Positions 1 through 6,992 of a stretch of 11,466 nt of DNA are shown piece by piece. The stretch is taken from NCBI GenBank assembly GCA_037384225.1, contig JARROD010000093.1:1-11466 (forward strand), given 5' to 3'. This DNA is from JARROD01 sp037384225. GTDB lineage: Bacteria > Pseudomonadota > Gammaproteobacteria > Pseudomonadales > Cellvibrionaceae. A program made the translations under genes and the position numbers. A model generated the notes under the pieces. It was given only the letters and a program-made list of their open reading frames with translations. It did not search any database and was not told the origin of the DNA. How positions within the stretch are numbered: the stretch's first letter is position 1; the number at the start of each line of letters is the position of its first letter.

Positions 1-158
1 TGCAATGCGATCAGATAAGGGGAACAGACAACCGCGATAAAGAGTGACAGCAAAAATGGCTCCAGAATATCCGCCGCGGCTTTCATCCCAGCGACAACGA
101 TAATGAAAGCCGCGGTCAATAGCATAAACCGGACAATAGGGGAAAATTCAATCGACAT
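1..158 (-). CDS. AI-2E family transporter, N-terminal fragment
   Basis: Partial gene: only the first 52 codons lie in the window and the rest runs off the left edge. The protein begins MSIEFSPIVRFM and continues with two closely spaced hydrophobic stretches (about residues 9-25 and 31-50) separated by MKAAADILEPF. This is the usual opening of the AI-2E/PerM-type permeases, polytopic inner-membrane proteins of about 350 residues, some of which export autoinducer-2 or other small solutes. The ATG is well supported: GGAG lies 6 nt upstream on the minus strand. The substrate cannot be inferred from the fragment. It is divergent from the outer-membrane gene at 609, with a palindromic element between them. 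The family call is from pattern recognition and fairly safe; the function is not assigned. Confidence 0.75.
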   Translation of the reverse strand, partial: MSIEFSPIVRFMLLTAAFIIVVAGMKAAADILEPFLLSLFIAVVCSPYLIAL

Positions 159-264
159 ACTTCACTCCACTTGTGGCTGTTTTTTCCAAATCGAGCACTT
201 GCTCTCAACGCTCACAGCGATTGTTCAAGCAATTTGCCCCCGGGCCAAAGCCCGGACGGCGCTC

Positions 265-428
265 TATACCCAAAGCGTTTGAGATTTAGGTTTTCAGAGT
301 GCGTCAATTTTTGTCCCTGGCAAGGCGCGACGACGCCGCGTGGCAGGCCCCACGTAAGGAGGAGCAACGCTGCCAGGGACAAAAAGGGGCGTGCTCTGGA
401 GGCCTAAATCTCAAACGCTTTGGGTATA
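265..428. repeat. 164-bp palindromic repeat element with 26-bp perfect terminal inverted repeats
   Basis: The left arm (265-290, starting TATACCCAAAGCG) and the right arm (403-428, ending CGCTTTGGGTATA) are perfect inverted copies over 26 bp. Inside, TTTTTGTCCCTGGCA (308-322) and its exact complement (371-385) form a second 15-bp stem, and CAGAGTGCG/CGTGCTCTG adds an imperfect one. The whole unit could fold as a long hairpin. It has no coding capacity. The ends read TA-TACCC...GGGTA-TA, compatible with a TA target duplication as in Tc1/mariner-like MITEs, but TATA is itself palindromic, so this is not proof. A single arm recurs at 6453-6478, which shows that the sequence is repetitive. It lies between two divergent genes, so it is not simply a terminator. 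A smaller stem-loop (CCGGGC-CAAA-GCCCGG, 240-255) sits just to its left. The remaining bases between 159 and 264 hold only the transporter's RBS and no convincing promoter. Confidence 0.75.
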
Positions 429-540
429 ATTGTCAATAAAATCACAAAAGTAGAGAGAACTCTATTAAAACAGAGACACAGACAGGGTAGTGGAACCGAA
501 GTCATTTCATGCGTACATATTATTGGATAAAAGTTAACGT

Positions 541-570
541 TTGACAGCAATTATCCCATACAGATAGAGT
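541..570 (+). promoter_or_regulatory. candidate sigma-70 promoter for the outer-membrane gene at 609
   Basis: A consensus -35 box TTGACA (541-546) is followed after 18 bp by TAGAGT (565-570), a 4/6 match to the -10 consensus. This would place the transcript start near 577 and give a 5' UTR of about 30 nt. The -35 is perfect but the -10 is weak, so confidence is moderate to low. Confidence 0.35.
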
Positions 571-608
571 TAGCTACCGGACTGATACTCACTAACGGAA
601 ACATCGCC

Positions 609-1364
609 ATGCCCCATAAACTCTTGCCTCCTTTGCTCACGACTATTGCCCTCAGCGCTGTATTGGGAACCGCGACACTCCCCGCTTCGGCGGAAATTAT
701 TACCCACTGGTACTTTGGCGCAAACTACTTGAAAACGGAGTACGATATCGAGGATATAGACCAAAGCGGTGCATTTCTGGACGGTTCAACACTAACGATA
801 AACGCAACAACTGAGGACAGCAACGGCAAGGGCTGGAAACTGTTCGCCGGCTACCAGCTGAACCGATATCTGGCGGTGGAAGCCGGGTATGTAGATCTGG
901 CAAAGTACACTCAATCAGGCATTCGCAATTTCGATGGGGTCATTTTTCAATCCGCCGACGGTAACGATCAGGTTGAGATAGATATTCCGGGAAGCATAGA
1001 AATAGACTTGCATCCAAAAGGCTTTGAAGTAACGGGCGTCGCCATTTCGCCTAAATTTTATGGCTTCACAGTCAGAGCTCGGGCCGGTGTTTTGATTTCA
1101 GATTATGATGTGAAGACTAAAGTGGTTGCCAATATACCGGCTTTTTCCCTGGGTGAGGAAGACTTCGAAGCTAATACACAGGTGGGAAGTCAGCAGGAAC
1201 AATCCACTGAGATAGAACTTCTCGCGGGTGTGGGCCTCGATTATCGCATCGGCAACGACTGGAGCCTGGGATTACACTGGGACAGATACTTTGATGTGGG
1301 CAATGACGATATTGGTGAAGAGGATATCAATGTAATTGGTTTAGACGTATCCTATCACTACTGA
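609..1364 (+). CDS. outer-membrane beta-barrel protein (OmpA/OmpW-like porin-fold family)
   Basis: A 251-residue exported protein. Residues 1-28 are a typical signal peptide: His-Lys start, hydrophobic core, then LPASA|E as the cleavage site. The mature part shows alternating polar/hydrophobic strands rich in Gly and aromatic residues. The segment GYQLNRYLAVEAGYVDLAKY (about residues 80-100) is the hallmark strand pair of the OmpA-like transmembrane domain (OMP_b-brl type). The chain ends in ...SYHY, an aromatic C-terminal residue as expected for Bam-inserted barrels. CGGAA lies 8 nt before the ATG. It is the only plus-strand gene in the window. The minus-strand gene at 4161-4781 encodes a smaller protein of the same general fold. 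No periplasmic OmpA domain follows the barrel. The role is unknown: small porin, structural or stress-related outer-membrane protein are all possible. Confidence 0.75.
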   Translation: MPHKLLPPLLTTIALSAVLGTATLPASAEIITHWYFGANYLKTEYDIEDIDQSGAFLDGSTLTINATTEDSNGKGWKLFAGYQLNRYLAVEAGYVDLAKYTQSGIRNFDGVIFQSADGNDQVEIDIPGSIEIDLHPKGFEVTGVAISPKFYGFTVRARAGVLISDYDVKTKVVANIPAFSLGEEDFEANTQVGSQQEQSTEIELLAGVGLDYRIGNDWSLGLHWDRYFDVGNDDIGEEDINVIGLDVSYHY

Positions 1365-1781
1365 TTTTACCCACCTCTAGCGTGCGAATTCATTCTGAAA
1401 ACAAACAAGCCCCCTGGGAGAAGCCTCTTGCCCAATCGCAATTAGCGGTTCGCGTTGCTAACAGTTGCTCAGTAACAACGATAGGATAAATACCTGTTAT
1501 TTTATTAAAGCTGCGATTGGAATAATCAATTATTTGACACTAGACGCCGTTAGCATTAGCAGTGTCTGCAATTTTGGCGTTCCCAGAAGAAACATTACCA
1601 GTATACAAAAAAACAGTATTTTCCCAGTATAAAAACCCATTTACTTCACCCGCACCAACTTGGCTACAACCCCGCACCGGGCTTGTAGCGCACCGGCCTT
1701 CGGGAGTATATAAATAAGGTCTACAATAATAGCCTTAGTCATCAGCGTCGTTGACTACAATCACAAACAACTCGCCTGGAT
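1365..1781. other. 417-bp gene-free region between convergent genes, with hairpin and short repeats
   Basis: No convincing gene is visible here. The stretch separates the plus-strand outer-membrane gene from the minus-strand VOC gene. It contains three things. First, a 27-nt near-perfect hairpin at 1663-1689 (GCTACAA...TTGTAGC, one mismatch, CAC loop) without a T-tract. Second, a 9-bp inverted pair CCAATCGCA (1432-1440) / TGCGATTGG (1512-1520). Third, three direct CAGTAT hexamers at 1599, 1614 and 1625. A 64-codon open frame on the minus strand (1540-1734) has no ATG and no RBS. I could not recognise a clear intrinsic terminator for either flanking gene. A decayed element or gene remnant is possible but not demonstrated. 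Confidence 0.5.
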
Positions 1782-2210
1782 TTACCTTAGCGTCGTGGGT
1801 CCCTCAGAACCCGCGCCCAAAGGTTGGCCATAGCTGAATTCAACCTGATTGCCGGCTGGGTCAACCACCCCACAATAGTAACTCGCCGGCCATGGATCCT
1901 CACGCGGAAGCCACAGCAGACACCCCTCCGCAGCGGCTTTGGCCGCCATTTCATCCACTGCCAGGGCGGAGTCAAGAGCAAACCCCAAGTGGCTGTAACC
2001 CGCCGCCAGAGGGCTATCTCCAGGTCCGCCACCAATCAAAACAATAACGAACTCCCCTTCCCGCCCCGGTGATGCAAGCCAGAGAACCGGTTTTTCCTGC
2101 GTTCCATGCCGAAGCGTTTCTTTCATGCCACAGAAATCGACATAGAAATCCGCACACTTATCGACGTCAGGAACGTGCAACGCAATATGGGTCAGACTAA
2201 TCGCGCCCAC
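1782..2210 (-). CDS. VOC-superfamily (glyoxalase/dioxygenase fold) protein
   Basis: A 142-residue single-domain protein of the vicinal-oxygen-chelate superfamily, which includes glyoxalase I, fosfomycin/bleomycin resistance proteins and extradiol dioxygenases. It opens with THIALHVPDVDKCADFY, the first beta-alpha-beta module. The four metal-ligand positions of glyoxalase I are occupied: H8, E53 (GEFVIVL), H74 (YSHLGFAL) and E124 (DPAGNQVEFSYG). Metal-dependent glyoxalase-like chemistry is therefore plausible, and lactoylglutathione lyase is one candidate. The substrate cannot be read from the sequence. The start is GTG, chosen because a strong GGAGGT (2216-2221) lies 5 nt upstream. It begins 36 nt after the prfC stop on the same strand with its RBS inside that gap, so co-transcription with prfC is likely. 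Confidence 0.75.
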   Translation of the reverse strand: MGAISLTHIALHVPDVDKCADFYVDFCGMKETLRHGTQEKPVLWLASPGREGEFVIVLIGGGPGDSPLAAGYSHLGFALDSALAVDEMAAKAAAEGCLLWLPREDPWPASYYCGVVDPAGNQVEFSYGQPLGAGSEGPTTLR

Positions 2211-2246
2211 AGTCCACCTCCAGTATCCTGGATTTAATGCTTAAAC

Positions 2247-3830
2247 TTAATGTTCCCGCGTTGCCCTGAACTGAATATTGGGGTAACGCTCCTCGCTCAA
2301 CGACAGATTCACACGCGAGGGGGCGAGATAAGTTAAGTGTCCACCACCGTCCAGCGCCAGATTATCCCTGCACTTACGTTTAAATTCCTCGAGCTTTTTT
2401 GCGTCCTCACACTCTACCCAGCGCGCAGTATTTATGTTGACATTTTCATAAACAGCTTCCACTTTATACTCATCTTTAAGTCGGTAAGCCACCACCTCAA
2501 ACTGCAACACCCCCACTGCACCAACCACAATATCATTGCTGTTGAGTGGAAAAAACACCTGTGTGGACCCCTCTTCCGACAACTGCTGCAGGCCTTTCTG
2601 CAGTTGCTTGGTTTTCAAGGGATCCTTGAGTCGGATACGGCGAAACAGCTCCGGGGCAAAATGCGGTATTCCGGTGAATTTAAGTACTTCACCCTCGGTA
2701 AAAGTATCCCCAATCTGGATAGTACCGTGATTGTGTAGACCGATAATATCGCCGGAAATCGCCTCTTCCACCGCACTGCGGTCTCCGGCCAGAAAGGTAA
2801 CCGCGTCGGCTATTTTTACATCCTTGCCAATACGCACATGGCGCATTTTCATCCCCTTGTTGTAGGTGCCCGAGCACACGCGCATAAAGGCAATGCGGTC
2901 ACGGTGTCGCGGATCCATGTTGGCCTGTATTTTAAATACAAAACCACTGAATTTATTTTCGTTCGCCTGCACCGTCCGCTGACGCGTCTCCCGGCCCAGG
3001 GGCGATGGGGCCCACTCCACAAAACCGTCAAGCATCTCCCGCACACCGAAATTGCCCAGTGCAGTGCCGAAAAATACCGGTGTCATCCGCCCCGCGAGAT
3101 ATTCATCCAGATCAAACTCATGGGTGGCGCCTCGCACCAACTCGATTTCTTCGCGTATATCATCGGCATAAGGACCTAAAAGCCGAATTGCTTCTTCACT
3201 GTCAAGCCCCTTGATTTGAATATCATCGGGGATGGTGTGTCCTCTGCCTGACTGATAGACGTGAATCATATCTGTGTAAAGGTTATATACGCCCTTAAAC
3301 TCCTTTCCCATCCCCAACGGCCAGTTGATGGGAGCGGCGACTATTTTCAAAACTTCTTCTATTTCATCCATGACTTCGATTGGGTCGCGAATATCGCGGT
3401 CCATTTTGTTGATAAAGGAAAGAATCGGCGTATCGCGCAGCCGGCACACTTCCATCAGCTTAATGGTGCGATCCTCCACCCCCTTGGCGCCGTCAATCAC
3501 CATTAACACAGAATCGACGGCGGTCAGAGTCCGATAGGTATCCTCAGAGAAATCTTCGTGACCAGGCGTGTCCAGTAGGTTTATTGTGCGCGTTTTATAG
3601 GGAAACTGCATTACCGATGAAGTCACTGAAATGCCCCGCTCCTGCTCCATCGCCATCCAGTCCGATTTCGCATGCGGGCCTTTCTTGCCTTTGACCGCTC
3701 CGGCCAACTGGATAGCGTTACCGAATAACAACAACTTTTCAGTGATAGTGGTCTTACCGGCATCCGGGTGAGAAATGATGGCAAAGGTTTTGCGGGCCGC
3801 GAGCTGTGCGGCAAACGAGCTGTCGGTCAT
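2247..3830 (-). CDS. prfC: peptide chain release factor 3 (RF3)
   Basis: A 527-residue translational GTPase that removes RF1/RF2 from the ribosome after termination. Full length for the family. GTPase motifs are intact: P-loop HPDAGKTT (21-28), the RGISVTSS switch I region (65-72), DTPGH (87-91) and NKMD (141-144). These are followed by the EF-Tu-like beta-barrel domain and the C-terminal domain typical of RF3. The N-terminus (MTDSSFAAQLAARKTFAII) matches in position the E. coli protein (MTLSPYLQEVAKRRTFAII), which fixes the ATG at 3830. No Shine-Dalgarno sequence precedes this ATG. A near-consensus promoter ends only 8 nt before it (see the promoter entry), so the transcript may be leaderless. 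The VOC gene follows 36 nt downstream. In E. coli prfC lies downstream of holD-rimI-yjjG, and the same gene order with other genes intervening is seen here. Confidence 0.97.
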   Translation of the reverse strand: MTDSSFAAQLAARKTFAIISHPDAGKTTITEKLLLFGNAIQLAGAVKGKKGPHAKSDWMAMEQERGISVTSSVMQFPYKTRTINLLDTPGHEDFSEDTYRTLTAVDSVLMVIDGAKGVEDRTIKLMEVCRLRDTPILSFINKMDRDIRDPIEVMDEIEEVLKIVAAPINWPLGMGKEFKGVYNLYTDMIHVYQSGRGHTIPDDIQIKGLDSEEAIRLLGPYADDIREEIELVRGATHEFDLDEYLAGRMTPVFFGTALGNFGVREMLDGFVEWAPSPLGRETRQRTVQANENKFSGFVFKIQANMDPRHRDRIAFMRVCSGTYNKGMKMRHVRIGKDVKIADAVTFLAGDRSAVEEAISGDIIGLHNHGTIQIGDTFTEGEVLKFTGIPHFAPELFRRIRLKDPLKTKQLQKGLQQLSEEGSTQVFFPLNSNDIVVGAVGVLQFEVVAYRLKDEYKVEAVYENVNINTARWVECEDAKKLEEFKRKCRDNLALDGGGHLTYLAPSRVNLSLSEERYPNIQFRATREH

Positions 3831-3838
3831 AATTAAAA

Positions 3839-3867
3839 TCTATAACTTGGAGTATTTTTAATGTCAA
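3839..3867 (-). promoter_or_regulatory. sigma-70-like promoter abutting the prfC start codon
   Basis: On the minus strand TTGACA (3867-3862, 6/6 consensus) is separated by exactly 17 bp from TATAGA (3844-3839, 4/6). Only TTTTAATT then separates the -10 from the prfC ATG, so a normal start point would fall within a base or two of the A of ATG. The rest of the 330-bp gap (3831-4160) holds the terminator at 4098-4131, a short inverted pair CCTCGG (4033-4038)/CCGAGG (4086-4091) and no recognisable gene. An alternative upstream promoter (TTGTCA, 19 bp, TGTAAT, about 3877-3907) is weaker. Confidence 0.5.
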
Positions 3868-4097
3868 CTTTCCACATTACAAGTTGCGACCATTGGGCCT
3901 TGACAAAAAAGGCCGCACTCAGTCAAGCAACGGGTGCGACATTCTAGCGGGTTTGGAGCGTAAATGCACAAATAGAACAGGGAAAGTACGTGGCACGCCG
4001 AACTCAGCCAGATTCGAATTGTAGGGATAAGGCCTCGGCACGTGGAATTATCAAATATTCCCAATTCAGATTTAGGTATAAAATACCGAGGAAAGTT

Positions 4098-4131
4098 AAA
4101 AATGGCCTACCGTCCAAAATGACCGGGGCCA
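4098..4131 (-). terminator. intrinsic terminator of the beta-barrel gene at 4161
   Basis: Thirty nucleotides past the stop codon the minus strand reads TGGCC, an inner stem with one bulge (CCGGTC / GACGG), GGCCA and then TTTTTAA. The outer TGGCC (4131-4127) pairs with GGCCA (4107-4103), immediately followed by five Ts (4102-4098). This is a standard Rho-independent layout. Confidence 0.6.
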
Positions 4132-4160
4132 ATAAGGTTTAGGGAATTCTTATGGATGGC

Positions 4161-4781
4161 TCAAAACTCGTACATAGCATCCATCGATATTTCAGACAGA
4201 GTGGAATCCACTGAGCCTACAGCTGATTGATCAAACTGGTCATCTACTTTGAAGCCGTGGTACTGGTAGGACAAGCCGAGAGACAATTTTTCCCAAATAG
4301 CATAACTCAGCCCCATCTGTACAAAATAACCATTTTCGTCAAATTCTGTCTTCTGGCCCCCAGTTCCGAGGGTATCTGTGAATAGGAATTCTCCATCGTA
4401 TCTCCCGTACCCAAATCCCAAAAACACCCCGACGCCGGAGTCAATAGGCAAATTGATTTTCATAGCCAGTGTAGTTGCACTCAGTTCGGTATCACTAGAG
4501 TTACCCGATTCATAATTTTCTTCGATGGTACCGAAATCTTTGTAACCCAGCTCAAATGCAATATTGGGATTCAACCTAAAACCAGCAATTACCCCGTATC
4601 CCACACTGCTATCATCGACCAATATACTGCTCTGCTCCCCATCCAGCTCAAGGTTGGTGTAGTTAAGTCCTCCCCCCATGTAAAATCCCGCCATTAAATC
4701 AGGCTCCGCAGCAGCAGAGACAGAAACTGTAGCAGCGGAAATAAGAGAAACCAGAATTGTGGTAAGCGTTGTTTTGGGCAT
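4161..4781 (-). CDS. small outer-membrane beta-barrel protein (OmpA/OmpW-like fold)
   Basis: 206 residues. The signal peptide covers residues 1-25 with an AAA|E cleavage site. The mature chain alternates short strands and loops: FYMGGGLNYTNLEL, VIAGFRLNPNIAFELGYKDFG (the typical OmpA-like strand pair, about residues 64-84), TTLAMKINLP, GVGVFLGFGYGRYDG, GYFVQMGLSYAIWEKLSLGLSYQYHGF and a final MDAMYEF. The terminal Phe is the classic Bam recognition residue. About 180 mature residues suit an eight-stranded barrel. AGGA lies 8 nt upstream of the ATG. It is flanked upstream by the MATE gene, with 179 bp containing two small inverted repeats, and downstream by an intrinsic terminator, so it is probably transcribed alone. 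It shares the fold, but little obvious sequence, with the protein at 609-1364. Specific function unknown. Confidence 0.75.
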   Translation of the reverse strand: MPKTTLTTILVSLISAATVSVSAAAEPDLMAGFYMGGGLNYTNLELDGEQSSILVDDSSVGYGVIAGFRLNPNIAFELGYKDFGTIEENYESGNSSDTELSATTLAMKINLPIDSGVGVFLGFGYGRYDGEFLFTDTLGTGGQKTEFDENGYFVQMGLSYAIWEKLSLGLSYQYHGFKVDDQFDQSAVGSVDSTLSEISMDAMYEF

Positions 4782-4839
4782 GATTAGGTCCTGAAATAAT
4801 TTTAGTTTTAATGAAGGCGTTAGAACTTTAACGAAAACA

Positions 4840-4853
4840 ACAGTGGCCGCTGT
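4840..4853. promoter_or_regulatory. near-palindrome upstream of the beta-barrel gene, possible operator
   Basis: ACAG-T-GGCC-G-CTGT is a 14-bp inverted repeat with one mismatched pair, lying about 60 bp upstream of the start codon at 4781. Its position suits a regulator site for the outer-membrane gene. I did not find a confident -35/-10 pair nearby, so the role is inferred from position and symmetry only. Confidence 0.25.
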
Positions 4854-4910
4854 GAAAAATTACTGATTTTTCTGGTAGAAGTTGCGGAGAGACACAGAGA
4901 AAATTATTTT

Positions 4911-4926
4911 TGCCAACGTATTGGCA
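4911..4926 (-). terminator. stem-loop after the MATE gene, weak terminator candidate
   Basis: TGCCAA-CGTA-TTGGCA forms a 6-bp stem with a 4-nt loop 34 nt past the MATE stop codon. On the minus strand the stem is followed by AAAAATAATTTTC rather than a clean T-tract, so intrinsic termination is doubtful. It could equally be an operator for the gene at 4161-4781. Confidence 0.25.
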
Positions 4927-4960
4927 CCAACACAGGAACTAATCAGCCTTAAAAAATCAA

Positions 4961-6340
4961 CTAAGCGGCACGTTTATTGGGTTGTGCACCACAATTTTCC
5001 GGCAACCCCCCAAGCCTGACCCGCAACCAGAAGTAGGCCAGTCCGCCCGTCGTGATATTGGTAAGCGCAGTCGCGACAAACAGGCCACTCAACCCAAACA
5101 ACGTCATCATGGGCCAGACCAGGGGCAAATATATTCCAATAACTCTTAAAAAGGAGATAACCAGGCCCGGCAATGGCATTCCCAGACCATTAAAGGCAGC
5201 GTTGATCGACATAACAATACCGTAAGCTCCATAACTGAAGGGTACCAATATCAGATACTGGACCGCCACAGAGAGAATTTCCGGTGTATCACTAAACGGC
5301 GCGGCAATAGTTTCACCAGCAAACCACAGAACTATCCCCAGGAACACACCAAAGCCGAGGCAAAACACGGTCAGCACTCGCAGAACTTCCAACAGACGAT
5401 CGCGCATCCCCGCACCGAGATTCTGTCCGCAGAAAGGTCCGACAACACCCGACAATGCATAAAACACAATTAACGCGATTGGTTCTATCCTTACAGCCAC
5501 ACTGAGCCCCGCGACAGCGTTGGCGCCGAATTCGGAAACCAGTCGTACCACTACCATACTCGAGAGAGGAATAATCATATTGGACACCATCGCCGGCATA
5601 CCAATATGCATGATAACCCGCCAGGATGCCCGCACCACCCGCAACCGCACAAAGGGGTTAACCAGCATTTGTAGGCGCCCCTGAAGAATGTAAAACGCCA
5701 CGGCCAGAATCAGAGCGCGGGTAATCAGAGTTGCCAGCGCAGCGCCCTTCATTTCCAGCCGTGGAAAGCCCAGCAGCCCATAAATCAGCAAGGGATCGAT
5801 CAGCGCATTAAAAATCGCCGCTGCTATCATAATGTATCCCTGAATATGACTTTTTCCCATCGCCCGCATAGAAGCCATTGTCACCATGGGTACCATTAAA
5901 AAAGGCGCGCTCAGGTACCAGATACTCATATAATCCCGAATCAACGGCAACAGTTCTGGCGATGCCCCCAGAGCCGAAAACAGAGGGTCTATAGTCAACC
6001 AACCGAGAAAGCTGACCACTATAGAAGTCAGTAAAGTCAGACTCATACCATCCGTTGCCAAGCGCCTGGTAAATGTCTCGTTACCGGCACCTATAGCCCT
6101 GGCCACCGACGATGACGTGCCAGCCCCCACCCCAATAGCCACCGCCGTCAGCACCGCCACCACGGGAAAGGTAAAGCCCATGGCCGCCAGTGCATTATCC
6201 CCCAGTTGTGCCACAAAAAAGGTATCCACAGCATTAAAAGACATGGTTGCCAGTAATCCCCACACCATGGGCATGGCCATACTATATAAATGGCGGGAGA
6301 CAGATCCTTCCGTAAGTGTAGGGTGCAGAGTGTGCAGCAT
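4961..6340 (-). CDS. MATE family efflux transporter
   Basis: A 459-residue polytopic inner-membrane protein of the multidrug and toxic compound extrusion family, which uses Na+ or H+ gradients to export cationic drugs, metabolites or other solutes. The N-terminal MatE repeat shows FNAVDTFFVAQLGDNALAAM, with D39 in the place of the conserved TM1 aspartate of NorM-type proteins. It continues with GVGAGTSSSVARAIGAGN, a typical loop. A second MatE repeat follows after the middle, with GANAVAGLSVAVRIE and GPFCGQNLGAGM. Twelve hydrophobic segments are expected. The ATG at 6340 is chosen because AGGG lies 6 nt upstream. An in-frame TTG at 6367 would add nine residues but has no RBS. An extended -10 promoter lies just upstream. 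It stands between rimI and the beta-barrel gene, where E. coli has yjjG. Substrate unknown. Confidence 0.92.
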   Translation of the reverse strand: MLHTLHPTLTEGSVSRHLYSMAMPMVWGLLATMSFNAVDTFFVAQLGDNALAAMGFTFPVVAVLTAVAIGVGAGTSSSVARAIGAGNETFTRRLATDGMSLTLLTSIVVSFLGWLTIDPLFSALGASPELLPLIRDYMSIWYLSAPFLMVPMVTMASMRAMGKSHIQGYIMIAAAIFNALIDPLLIYGLLGFPRLEMKGAALATLITRALILAVAFYILQGRLQMLVNPFVRLRVVRASWRVIMHIGMPAMVSNMIIPLSSMVVVRLVSEFGANAVAGLSVAVRIEPIALIVFYALSGVVGPFCGQNLGAGMRDRLLEVLRVLTVFCLGFGVFLGIVLWFAGETIAAPFSDTPEILSVAVQYLILVPFSYGAYGIVMSINAAFNGLGMPLPGLVISFLRVIGIYLPLVWPMMTLFGLSGLFVATALTNITTGGLAYFWLRVRLGGLPENCGAQPNKRAA

Positions 6341-6376
6341 AAATATCCCTGGGAAGTTGTATATCAAAAGGCGGGC

Positions 6377-6385
6377 AGTATAGCA
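6377..6385 (-). promoter_or_regulatory. extended -10 promoter for the MATE gene
   Basis: The minus strand reads TGC-TATACT, an extended -10 element (TG, one base, then a 5/6 match to TATAAT). There is no good -35, which is typical of extended -10 promoters. The predicted start lies near 6370, giving a leader of about 30 nt before the ATG at 6340. Confidence 0.4.
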
Positions 6386-6452
6386 TCACCTCCCGGGGAA
6401 AATCTGTGTGACCAAGAGCTTACAGCAGTAATGGCTGGAACCACTCACGACG

Positions 6453-6478
6453 TATACCCAAAGCGTTTGAAATTTAGG
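6453..6478. repeat. solo arm of the palindromic repeat found at 265-428
   Basis: Positions 6453-6478 match the 26-bp arm at 265-290 in 25 of 26 bases (GAAATTTAGG instead of GAGATTTAGG). The flanking sequence does not resemble the rest of the element and no opposite arm follows within a few hundred bases. It lies 22 bp past the rimI stop, between rimI and the MATE promoter. It may be the relic of a deleted copy, or one of a dispersed set of single arms. Confidence 0.65.
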
Positions 6479-6500
6479 GCCTGTAAAAACGGTGGGAGAA

Positions 6501-6992
6501 TTATATTCCTAGCGGCTTGGCGAAAATTAGGGCATCTTCGCGCCGATCCTTACCGGGATAATAGTTCGGGCGTACACCCACCTCACTAAATCCGAGCCGG
6601 TCGTATAAGGCTATCGCTGCCTGATTGGATTTGCGCACTTCGAGAAATACCATGTCGATACCGGGTTCCAGACGCGAGAGTATAAACTTAAGCAGAGCGT
6701 AGCCTATACCTTGCTGGTGCAGGCGCGGGCTGACCACATGATTGAGGAGTTCAGCCTCGCCACCGCCACTGGATATAATTGAGTAGGCAGCGATTTCCTG
6801 TTCAACATAGGCCATCCAACATTGATCGCCACAGCGAATGCTGTCCTCAAAATTCTTTCTGGTCCAGGGGTGGGAGTGAGCGATGGATTCAATATACATT
6901 ACCGCATCCAGGTCCCGTGTCGACATCGGCTGAAATTGGAGTTCGATACCGGTGCGGGTTGTTGAGGTAACTGGCGGCTGAAGTGGCTTCAT
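6501..6992 (-). CDS. rimI: ribosomal protein S18-alanine N-acetyltransferase
   Basis: A 163-residue GNAT-fold enzyme that transfers acetyl from acetyl-CoA to the N-terminal alanine of ribosomal protein S18. Compared with E. coli RimI it keeps the substrate/HPW region (IAHSHPWTRKNFEDS, 37-51) and the acetyl-CoA loop HQQGIG (92-97; the first position is His instead of the usual Gln/Arg). It also keeps LEVRKSNQAAIALYDRLGF with E118 and Y130 at the spacing of the E. coli catalytic pair E103/Y115, and NYYPGKDRREDALIFA near the end. The ATG at 6992 is preferred over an in-frame TTG at 7028. It forms an ATGA overlap with the stop of the upstream HolD-like gene, the usual sign of translational coupling, and it lacks its own Shine-Dalgarno. 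About 20 extra N-terminal residues precede the region homologous to E. coli. The holD-rimI pairing matches E. coli. Confidence 0.93.
   Translation of the reverse strand: MKPLQPPVTSTTRTGIELQFQPMSTRDLDAVMYIESIAHSHPWTRKNFEDSIRCGDQCWMAYVEQEIAAYSIISSGGGEAELLNHVVSPRLHQQGIGYALLKFILSRLEPGIDMVFLEVRKSNQAAIALYDRLGFSEVGVRPNYYPGKDRREDALIFAKPLGI

Noticed and set aside
171..407. Plus-strand open frame of 78 codons
   Set aside because: It runs through the palindromic element, has no RBS and has the skewed composition of a GC-rich hairpin.
1641..1742. 33-codon minus-strand frame starting MTKAIIVDLIYILPKAGA
   Set aside because: No RBS, overlaps the 27-nt hairpin and has no recognisable family.
3864..4064. 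66-codon minus-strand frame upstream of prfC
   Set aside because: No RBS, Cys-rich random composition, and it overlaps the prfC promoter.
6341..6367. Upstream TTG start for the MATE gene
   Set aside because: No Shine-Dalgarno precedes it, while the ATG at 6340 has AGGG at good spacing and gives the normal N-terminus.
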